Positions 35,547-46,700 of a stretch of DNA of 64,000 bases are shown piece by piece (position 1 is the stretch's first letter; the number at the start of each line of letters is the position of its first letter). The notes beneath the pieces are model-generated. The model did no database searches. It worked only from the letters and a program-made list of their open reading frames with translations, and had not been told where the DNA came from. Both the position numbers and the translations under genes were made by a program. Origin of the DNA: Paratinospora sagittata (lineage: Eukaryota; Streptophyta; Magnoliopsida; Ranunculales; Menispermaceae); NCBI GenBank assembly GCA_035771175.1, contig CM069598.1, forward strand, positions 12,630,539-12,694,538, in the 5' to 3' direction.

Positions 35547-36694
35547 ATGGCGCAAGCAATGGCGTCGATGGCGGGACTACGTGGCAGTTCTCAGGCGGTG
35601 GTGTTGGAGGGGACGCTTCAGCTCGGCGGTTCGACTCGGTTGAGCTTACCGTGTGGGACCGGGCGAGTGAACGTGGTGGGCCGTTCTTCTGGTTCCTTCA
35701 CGGTTAGGGCTGAGAAAGGGTCGCCGGAGAGCGAAGTGGTGGTGGCGGTGGCGCAGAGCGGCAGGAGAGCGGCGGCGCTGGGGCTCGTGGCGGCGGCGCT
35801 GGCCTCTGGGTCGTACGTTCAGGCGGTGCGCGCCGTAGCTAAGTCCATCAAAGTCGGTCCTCCGCCACCGCCCTCCGGTGGACTGCGTAAGTTTCCCATC
35901 TTGCCTTCTCTCTCTCTCTGACCCTTTTGTTTCATTGGTAGGATCGTTTGTTGTGAAATGGTCAGGGGCATAATGGGGACTTCAGGATACTTTTTAAAAA
36001 AAAATGAAAGAAAAAGAAAAAGAAAATTATTTTGCTGTATTTGGAAAACCTATGAATGACTTAAAATTATTTTACAGATAGATAAACCAAAAAAATTGGT
36101 AAAGCAGATTTAATCATGAATACTCAACTGGCTTGCTTGGTCTGGTAATTCGTTGATTCTTCAAATTCTGAACTCAATTCAACAAAGTATTTTCCTAATT
36201 ACATGGAATCAGATTTCCTCCATTCTACTATATCAAAACTGAACTTCATATAGAAATAAGCAAGTAATTCAAGTTTTCCATAGTCCCTTGGATGCATAGA
36301 ATAGGGAATTAAGCTAACATTTGCTCTGGTGGGTTGGCAAAAAAAAATATGAGATGTTGGCAGCTGGAACTCTAAATTCAGACGAGCCAAGAGACCTTGA
36401 CCTGCCATTGAAGGAGCGGTTTTTCATTCAGCCATTGGAACCAGTTGCAGCAGCAAAGAGGGCAAAGGAATCTGCAAAAGACATTGTCAATGTGAAGGAC
36501 CTGATAGATAAGAAGCAATGGCCATATGTGCAGATGGATCTGCGACTTAAAGCATCGTATCTTCGATACGATCTCAACACTGTAATTGCTGCAAAGCCTA
36601 AAGAAGAGAAGAAATTCCTCAAAGAACTCAGTGGAAAACTCTTTGATACCATTAGCAATGTAAGTTGTTGTTGATCATCCATGCCCCTTGTATA

Positions 36695-36731
<37 letters not shown>

Positions 36732-36910
36732 CTTTTTCTTTTTCTTTTTTTGGGCTTTGTTGGAAGTTGTTGGTTGCTTTGGTTATGATCTTTGTGATGT
36801 GGTTTTTTCAGCTGGATCATGCTGCCAAGATCAAGAGCACACCTGAGGCTGAGAAGTACTATGCTCAGGCTGTTTCGACCCTTAATGATGTACTTGCTAA
36901 GCTTGGTTGA
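35547..36910 (+). CDS. PSBQ: Oxygen-evolving enhancer protein 3 (PsbQ), photosystem II
   Basis: Exons are 35547-35886, 36364-36659 and 36812-36910 (phases 1 and 0), giving 244 aa. PsbQ is the extrinsic lumenal subunit that stabilises the Mn4CaO5 cluster and lowers its Ca and Cl demand. The start [15 protein letters not shown] leads a chloroplast transit peptide. A second lumen-targeting part has twin Arg ([17 protein letters not shown]), followed by the mature N-terminal signature [13 protein letters not shown] and [19 protein letters not shown] across the exon 1/2 junction. Helices include [20 protein letters not shown] and [20 protein letters not shown]. The frame is intact. The upstream in-frame codons from 35406 belong to the leader; the ATG with AGAA|ATGGCG context is chosen. 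Intron phases and the 99-nt last exon match the PsbQ-like gene next door. Confidence 0.96.
36692..36717. repeat. (TA)n plus T run in PsbQ intron 2
   Basis: About 13 TA units followed by a T/C-rich stretch to 36750, forming the polypyrimidine part of the short intron. Confidence 0.85.
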
Positions 36911-37761
36911 TTGATTGGGAATAATAACCTGATCATCTGTAGTGTATAACTTGTATTTTCCTCTGTTGAGACAAGTTTGAATGATATATTATTTTTTGGT
37001 TGAAAAGGCAGCTTGGTTTGAAATGATTATGAGCAAAAAGAAAAGCACTTGCCACTTGAACATCAATGTTTCATAAGTAAATGAAAAATAGGCATGAGCA
37101 CAGCAATCCCACAAGCATTGTCTAGGTATATGATATCTTCTGGGTTCATAAGAAAAGAGCAATCTATGGAGACAATCTCTCAACTAGCTAGCTTCAATTC
37201 ATTTCTATAGCCCTTAAGAATTACTCTCAATACCTTCTTCCTGACCCTCCTTCCTTAGAACATATAGCTCAAGTTCAAAAATTCTCATACTAAAACTTGG
37301 GCTTATTCCAACATTTCAACAGCCTCTTCATCTCTTCTATGCTACCTGCAAACTTAGAACATATTTAATTATCTGAAAAGAAAACTGCATCTCTTATCAA
37401 GTGTCACACTGCAACATTTTATGGTATTAATGCAAATTGCCTCAACCAAGAGTGATGCTGAAAGTTCTCAAAAAGAAAAAATTTGATGTAAGACAAATTT
37501 TTGCAGTCTTAAGACCTGCTGAAGTAACTTACAGTAAAACTGCCATGTTGAACAAAGGCAACTCAGGCCCAAGCCTCTGCCACTTCCGAAATACACTCTA
37601 AGCCTTCTACAGAAAAAAGACAAACAGAAATTGTTACTATATTCAACAAACACGGTTTCAACGAGCATTTTCCCTCCGGAGCTCTCTCTACACCAGTTTG
37701 TACGGTGCTGCAAATAATGTTTCTCTCCTTATCTTTGAAACTTTTCAATGGGCATATTTAC
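36911..37761. other. Spacer between convergent PsbQ and eIF2 gamma genes
   Basis: It carries the 3' UTR of PsbQ (plus) and that of eIF2 gamma (minus). No further gene is seen. Confidence 0.6.
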
Positions 37762-40700
37762 TCAGATGGGACTGGGTGGCACATCAAGGGTTGTTCCAGC
37801 TTGGATCTGGCCCCATCCAATGAGACGCCAGTGCCTCTCAACCCTTCTACTGAGGGCAACCTTCTCACCTCTGCTAGTGCATACAGGAGACGTGAGTTGC
37901 AGCTTAGCAAGATCGTTCTTCACTGCAAGTACTCGAGCCCCAGTTGACATAGACCCAATATTCAACATCAGTATCTCTGCCTTAGTCAATTTTGAGACTT
38001 TTCCCTGCCTCTCGGTGCCCTTGGTTCTAACTCCTAGAAGACGCCGAAGAAGGAAAAAGTTGACCTAGAAAAAAAAATATTCAAGATCACCAAGTACAAA
38101 GTCATTTAGCAGATCAGCATTAATCACTGGCGAGCACCCATGAGGCCCCAGTAACAGGAGACGCATCATTGAAGCGCAATAACAAATTTCACAAGCATTT
38201 TCCACAGCAAGAAACAGAATACTGTGATGGCCAAGTGAATGATGTTTCTAGGTTTCTATTATGCATTTCAACCAGAATTCACCCACAGCTATTTATGGGA
38301 AAATCTCAGCAGATACTATTTGAAGAAAAACATGAGACTGCTATAATAGTTCCAAGAGAAAGCTATGGTATCAATGTATGTAGAGGAGTAGGAAATAAGA
38401 ACAAGCAGTAGCATCCAAAAGAGAAAAATTCAGCCTCACTCTCCTTTCCCTAATATAGAACCATGAGTGATCAAAGCCTTTCTGACTTGGCGTCGCCAGG
38501 ATCATGTCTAAAGCATCATAAGGTATGTCCAGTAAGGTTGATTTTTGTGTAAGAAGATGGCAGACACTCCAAAGAAATAGGCCCCAAACTGGCCTACCAG
38601 ACCATCGGGAAGATGAGAAGATTAAGTTTGTGCAAATAACATGTATCGGATCACAAATGCAGGGAAACGTTAAGTTACATTGGAGTTAGTTAGAAAGATA
38701 AAAAGTAATATGCAGGTACAGCTGCTTACCTCTAGTTCAACAAAAACTTCAGGTAGTGAGCCCACTTCTCCAAGAACTTGACCAACCAACCTATCAGCCC
38801 GTGTTAAGGTGGGATCCATAGTTGTGCCAACTCCAATAAGGCCACCCGGAACTGCAAACTGCAGCTCATTTTGCTCAGCATATAAAGAAACTATTCTGGA
38901 ATATATAGGTGTGCACTTGACATTGCCGTTGTCATCTTTCACAACAATCCCTGGGCGGACCTCAATGAATTGATTCACCTTGAGAACACCCTGCAAAAAG
39001 GAAATTTGATCATAACTTCATTACTGAACACAAGTCAAATTAGCTAGGTGTTGCAGCACAGGGATACAAGAAGTAAATGAGGTAATATGGTGTGAACCCA
39101 TTTTAGTTATGTAATATCCAACACCAGTATAACACAACTGAACTATCAACAGTGACGTAGGTGTATTTATGAAGTTCAATCAGATTGAGGTCTAATGAAT
39201 CCAAAGAGATAAGTAACCTGGAATATCATCTGATAGAGCTAGAAGAATTATAATTATTCAATTTACAGGCCTGTTAGGTCTATCAACAAAAAGAAATAAG
39301 GGCCAAAAAAAAGGGCAATAAATACATCAAAATATTTTGTCAGCAATTTTATGCACATGAATGAAATTTAACAGGATATTTGTACTGTCTCTTGTGGTTC
39401 TGCCAAGCTGGGCAGCTGGTTTTGGTTCTTATTTAGCACAGTTTGTGCTTCCCAGTTGTTATATTTCTGTTCTACTATCAATATAACTCATATTGTTTCT
39501 GCTATAAAAAAAAAAATGAAATTTAACAGGAAGTAAACAGAAGGTTGTGTAATATCCAACACCAGTATAACACAACTGAACTATCAACAGTGACATAGGT
39601 GTATTTATGAAATTCAATCAGATTGAAGTCTAATGAATCCAAAGATATAAGTAACCTGGAATATCATCTGATAGACCTAGAAGAATTATAATTATTCAAT
39701 TTACAGGCCTGTTAGGTTTATCAACAAAAAGAAATAAGGGCCAAAAGAAAGGGTAATAAATACATCAAAATATTTTGTCAGCAATTTTATGCACATGAAT
39801 GAAATTTAACAGGAAGTAAACAGAAGGTTGTTAACAAGCAAACAAGAATAACCTAAACATCAATGAAGTTAAAAGTGCCATACCCTGAGAATGCTGCCAC
39901 CAGCAACTCCACCTTTTATCTCATCAACCTCAGATCCAGGCTTATTCACATCAAAAGATCTGATAACTATCATATTTGGTGGTGAGATAAAGTTCCTCTC
40001 TGGGATGGGAATCTTTTTTACGATGTATTCGCACACAACATCAATATTATATTTAAGTTGTGCCGAAATTGGCACTACTGGAGCACCATCAGCAACAGTT
40101 TTCTACAAAAACAACATCGATATTGTATTTCAGTTGCACTGAAATCATCACCATGTGTGAATTAGAAAGATTCTTCTGCATAAGTTGTTGCCGTTCAGAG
40201 ACGCAACTTAGAAAGAAAATGATAAACAATGGTACCAAATCATATAGTTGTTGAAGACGACTGACCTGGATAAACTTCTGGATTGCTTCATGCTGGTTGA
40301 TGGCTACATTTTCTTGGACGAGATCAACTTTGTTTTGAAGGATAATTATGTGCTGGAGACGCATAATCTCCACAGCAGCCAGATGCTCAGAAGTCTGAGG
40401 TTGTGGACAGCTTTCATTGGCAGCAATCAGAAGTAATGCTCCATCCATGATTGCTGCTCCATTAAGCATGGTAGCCATCAGAATATCATGTCCCTGTTGA
40501 AAGAAGAGAAAGCAAAATTAATGATAAAAAATTAAATGACAGAAAGCTGCAAAATATAAGTGCATCCAATCATCTTGAAAGTCCATCTTTGCGAACCTGA
40601 TGTCTATTGCTTGATATGCTTGATAAAAATAACAAGGTCCTAATCCATGAAACTTTAACATTCATAGGTTTACAAGAGGCTTACACATCGTTCTATCAAG

Positions 40701-43700
40701 GCTTAAGCCTAAAGGACTAAGATGCAAGGGCATGCATTGCCGATGCCTCAGTGATATATCGAATACTATTCAGCTTGCATATTTCAGTATCCATTTTGAA
40801 GGGCGGGCCTCGATGCAACAGTTTAAGTTGCTCTCCATTGTGAACCCAAGTTCGTAGATCCGGAAGCGCATAACCAAATAAAGAAAGCATATACTCAACT
40901 CAACTCAACTAAGGAAAAAAAGGCATAAAAATATATAAAAATTAATGCATATTAATAAATAAATAAATAATAATAATAAATGCATATTTTAATTAATTAT
41001 GACACCATTTAGAACTAAAATATCAAAATAAAAATTATATTCACGAAAGCAAAGGATTATCATATTTGCAAGAATTCAACAAATTCTTTTTTTTTTTTTT
41101 TACAAGAAACAAAAGTAGTATTGTATTAACTATGTATGATGTACATTAAATTTACAAGCAGACAGGTTGTCCCAACAAAAATCAAAGATTATAACTCAAA
41201 ACTATCCAAAATGAGGTTCCATCCCCTCAACCAATCGCCCAAGAAAAACCCCCTAGCTAGCTTACTAGCACTAACCCAAATTGAATCCAAGAAAAAGGAG
41301 CTTTCTCATACTGCCAAGAATTCAACAATATTGATACATATCATTGAGCTGGAGATTAAAATGTAATGTACAGAAGTTATATAATGACTTACAATGTTGT
41401 TAGAATATAAATGTAAAGTGTAATTATAATCAGATGTTTAAAAGTTTCAAACTTTTAATTGAAAAAATTACAACCTAAATTAATTAGTATGGATTTCGAG
41501 GGACATTTGAGGTGAGGGGCCTTTTTGAAAAGCAAAGGCCATCCCATTTGAATACCTATCAACATGCCCAGGATGCACCCTACCCAAGGTGCGGACTTCA
41601 ATATCAGTGTATTACTATTTCATATTTATAAAAGTAAAGGTGAAGTTTGATATCTAAATACTACTACAGAATGGATTCATAAGTGACTTTACTTTTAAAG
41701 CATGAAAGATCCTAGAGATTAGTGAAATCTACAAATGATAGTCTTAAAAAGTTCAGCTTCTTGGGAGAAAGACAAAGGACATTGACCCATAAATAAGGAC
41801 ACCATCATGCCCGCTAAAAGAAGTATCATATTCAGTCAGTCAAGTAAGGAAAAATAATATCAAGGACATTGCACCCATAAATAAACATTTAAACACACCA
41901 TTATCCACAAACTTGCCAAATATAGGTTGTAAACTTGTAATCATAATAGTTGTCAAAATCATGAATCGGAGTTGAATAGGGATTAAATCAATGTATCATA
42001 AGATTCATGTGCATTATGCGAATTGTGCATAAAAACAAATATATAAGTATATAACCCAATACCTATAAACAGATGAGATTAAATATATAGTTTTGTTAAC
42101 AAGTCATTTTAGTCCTAATTGAAGATCCCAAATAAACTACTATTTTATCAAAAATGATCCCTTAACTGAGTTAATTCTTACAAAAATTTGTCAATTTTGA
42201 AATATGCAACTTAATCATATCAATTTTTTAATTAAAACTGAAAAATAATACTTCATAATTCTTCATATCCTATGCCACCTTTGTCTAGGATATGATTTTC
42301 AGAAGAACTGATTTTCCATACCTGATTTTTTGTTAAAGAACTCATCCTCGTAAAAATTAGTTCATGTTTCTAGTTTAAAATTTCTATCAAGGTTAAATGG
42401 TTAAAAACCCCACCGTGAAGTCCTTTAAGCCAATATTGTCAAGGCAACAAGGTGATGTCTAGGTGATTGGCCCCATGCCTAGGAGAGACCTACGCATTGC
42501 AAATAATATTCATTTATAGCTCCCTAAGTAAATAATTGATAAGTTTTTCACATACAAACGTTATATCTATAATTATATACATACTCAATGATATAGAAGT
42601 ATCTCATGTAAAAGAAAGATTTAACTATATTCTACACTCTTCAATCTTGTGTCTACAAATTAAACATCAAAAAAATATAATACATAAGACAAGTTGGCTT
42701 ATAATGAAAGTATAACTATTTAAGAAATCATGTTTGATGTAATATTTATGATTAAAAAAAAATATCTGCAGCAATATAACAATACTAAAACGAATCAAAA
42801 TTAGAAAATAGCAAAAAAAAAAAAAGTTATAGCTTGCTTAATGAAAAAAATTAAGTACAACACTTGAATTGAAAGTTACACCAATGTTAAAGCTATACAA
42901 TCACATAAGTAGCAATACGAAGAAAAAATAACCCTACACTTTGTATATTTATATTGGCCCCCTAAATTTTTTTAAAATTTTGAAAGAGCCCCAAGGCTTG
43001 CTTTAAGTATGGCCTAGGCATGGCCTTGGCAACACAACTTTAAGCAATTACATAATAAATTGGTATAACAAAAAGCACATTTAAGTGCTTAAATTGAAAG
43101 TAGAACATGATATTTTAATCATATGATATACGTTATATATATTTTCATTTTTTAAACCTTATAAATCACTTCAATTGAAAGACTCATTGTGAATTGTTAG
43201 ATTTGACTTGTGAATCATAAGATTCTACTATTTTTAAAGGGCTTTTTATAAGATTTAGGGGCAATGGGATTCATGTTAAGTATTTGAATCGATTTACCAT
43301 AAATTGTATCATGAATCGTAAGATTCATAGATTCAACTAGAGATTTTGATAACTAGGACTGAGATCAATGATTTCATTCTATTGGGTTTAAATATTTGGT
43401 ATGCATTGTTTTTAGTTAGTATTTCATAGTATTTTCACAACCACGGCTAGTCCATCGCCTCGGCCATTTGGAACTAAATCGCCTAGGTCATGGTAGTCAA
43501 AATCATGAATCGGAAGTGAATTGTTTCAAGGCTTGATGAATCGAATCGGGATTCGGATTGATGAATCATAAGATTCTCAACACATATGTGAATCGTATAT
43601 TTGTATATATTAAGTATATATAGGGTTATAAAAATATTAGTGTCTTTTAGAAAATTCATGATTCAGATCAATTCACCACAATTCAACTAGCGATTCATTA

Positions 43701-46700
43701 TCGATTCACTTCCGATTTAGGCCGATTCACAGATATAGCGATTCATGGATCTGATTCAAATTTTGAATCGTACGATTCAGCAATTCGAATAGCGATTCTA
43801 ACCACTATGGCCTAGGCCACACAAGACAAACCATAGGGCTCTTTGAAATTTTTAAAAAGTACAAGGGGGGCGGTGTAAGTATCAGTGTTGTCAAGGCGGT
43901 GCCTAGGCCCCTTAGGTAGTGGCACCGCCTAGACCACCGTCTAGGTGATTTGGGGAGGTCTACGCAAATATTTTTTTACAGGGTTTTTTTTAAAAAAAAA
44001 AAAATTGTTAAAACCTGCGAAATCCTCTCCCTTCTTCCACTTCAACTTCTGAATTAAACTAATAATTACATATAATTTAATATATAAATTAAATTAATAA
44101 TTACATATATATATATATGGAGTGAGGGACCAATGAATAAATAAATAAATTTTTCAGGAACCTCTAAATAAATATTTTATATGTCGCCTAGGCCCCGCCT
44201 CGCCTAATTAAGGTTTACTGCCTACCACCGCCTTGACAACACTAGTAAGTATATAAGGCATAAGGTTCGTCTTTATATTGTTACAAGTTACAACATGATT
44301 AAATATCTAAAATATTAACATTACTTTTAAGTTTTAACCAGTGGTTTCAAGGAGCCAAGGTGATGTTTAGACGATTTGTCTTATCTAGGCGAGACGTGGC
44401 CTACACGAGGCCTAGACTGTGCCTAGGCCATAAAAAAAATTATTTATAGGTCCTGAATAAGTAATTAATTATTTATAGTTCCCTGGATAATTGATAATTC
44501 ATAAATAAAATTATATGTATCTACCTGTGTTCTAATTATATGTATCTACTTGTGTTCTATACTGAACTTCAAATTGTTATAACATGATAAAAAACAATTC
44601 CTATTTAATTAAATCAGGTTCAAAAATCATAAATTCATGCCAATGATTTAAGTAGCCATGTTTGATGTAATACTCAAATATAACAAAATGAAAAATATTT
44701 GCAGCAATATAATAAAAGTAAAACAAAAAATCAGAATTAGAAAATAAAAAAAAGGATAATTTTCATAATAGAATTACAAGTATACCACTTGACTTAAAAG
44801 TTATGCTAATATTTTAGATATATAATCATATTGTAACAATATAAAGACAAAGAACCTTACACCTTATATATTTACAATTGCCCACTTATCCTTTTAAACA
44901 ATTTCAAAAAGCCCTACGGTTTGCCTTCAGTATGGCCTAGGGAATTTAGATCCAAATGGCCTAGGCAATGGACTAGTTGTGGCCTAGGCGTAGCCTTGAA
45001 AACATTGCATTTTAACTCTAGTGGTATACTTGTAATTCTATTATGAAAGTTATTATTTTTTAATTTTCTAACTCTGATTTTTTGTTTTATTTTTATTATA
45101 TTGCTGCAAATATTTTCTATTTTGTTAGACTCATACATAAGTATTACATCAAACATAGCTCTTTAAATCATTGACATGAATTTATGATTTTTGGACTTGA
45201 TTTCATTTAATATGAAGTGTTTTTGATCTTTTATGACAGTTTGACATTCATTATAGAACATAGTTAGATACATATAATTCTATGTATGAATTATGGAAGG
45301 ACCTATAAATAATTAATTAATTAATCAAGGATCTATACAAAAATATTTTAATGGCCTATCGAGGGACCTATAAATAATTAATTAATTATTCAAGGACCTA
45401 TAAATAAATATATATTTTAATGGCTTAGGCACCGTCTAGTCCTCGCCTAGGCCACGTCTCACCTATATAAGGAAAATCGTCTAGACATTGCCTTGGCGTC
45501 TTAAAACCACTGGTATTTCATAACATGCTCAAATCCAGTGACTTGAAGCCAATAATCACATACAATTAGAGGGTTTCAGCCCTTCAAAAAATCAAAATAA
45601 CACATCATGGAGAATCAAATGGACCAGCTCATAGCTCCAAGTCATAAATGTTTTAACATAATATGTAGCCTATAATCATGTACAAAAACGTGGGGCCAAT
45701 GCACCATTCAAATGAGCGAAATTCAATACCAAAATGGACCAAGCCCAACATAACAATAAAAAAAGCACTCCATGTACTTGTTCATGGAGCTCGTTAGGTA
45801 AAGTGATTTGAAGTGCTTCTGGCTTACTCATTAAGGAAAAGCTATTTTTACACCCTTTTGACATTTACTTAAAAATGGGCTAAAAGTACTTTTTTTTAGT
45901 AGTAGGTGAGTCAAAGGACTAGCTTTTTTCAGCCTCAACTTATGAGATCCATCTATTACAATGCCCTCACTAAACTTTTTTTATGATTAAGTAATCATTA
46001 GTAATAAAAAAGGATAAAATTGTTATTTTAAGTAAAAAATACTTTTATATACTTTATCAAACAATTTTATTATCAAAAACATTTTCTTTAATAAAATAAC
46101 AAATAGGTCTTCATAAGCTTCTAAAAACATTTTTTCATAATCAGTGTTTTCAAGGCCACGCTTAAGGCCACAATTAGTGCTTATTTGGAACTAAATTGCC
46201 TAGGCTATGCTTAAGGCAAACCATAGTGCTCTTTGATTTTTTTTAAAAGTATAAGGGGGACAGGGTAAATATATAAAGTGTAGAATTCTTTGTTTTTCTA
46301 TTGTTACACTAAGATCGTATAGCTTAAATATTAGCATAACTTGTAACTCAAGTGGTATAGTCTGCACAGTGTTGTATTTTATGCTTTCAGGTGGAGGAGA
46401 ACCCAGATCATCTTTTTCTGCAATGCTCGGTGGCAAATGACTTGTGGAAGAATTGGCATAGCTTTTCGGAGGGAAGGTTTTCCATTCCATCCAGTCTCAT
46501 GGAGTGCATGACATTGTGCCATACTTCCATCACTTCTAGTGCAGCAAAAGAGGTGGCTTTAGTAGCTTCTTTTTCAACACTATGGCATATTTGGCTTGAA
46601 AGAAACAACAAAATTTTCAATGAGAGATATAAGGAGATCAACAAAATATGGGAGGACATTAGGTTCGTGGCTAGTTCTTGGGTACAAGCGTCTAATCTTG

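Larger units (their letters stand above)
43427..45512 (+). mobile_element. Outer hAT-like element (GCCTAGGC family) with three nested insertions
   Basis: Exact 8-bp duplications GTATTTCA at 43419-43426 and 45513-45520 bound it. Its own sequence is 43427-43488, 43810-43882, 44245-44338 and 45009-45512. Removing the three nested elements restores the order seen in the relatives at 11529 and 46142. The right end GGCGTCTTAAAACCACTG is the inverted-repeat end. It has no transposase reading frame. Confidence 0.8.

Noticed and set aside
43427..45512. A single giant foldback transposon
   Set aside because: At first 44339-45512 looked like one palindromic element, but the outer GTATTTCA duplication and the restored order after excision show a reverse-oriented relative inserted into another copy.
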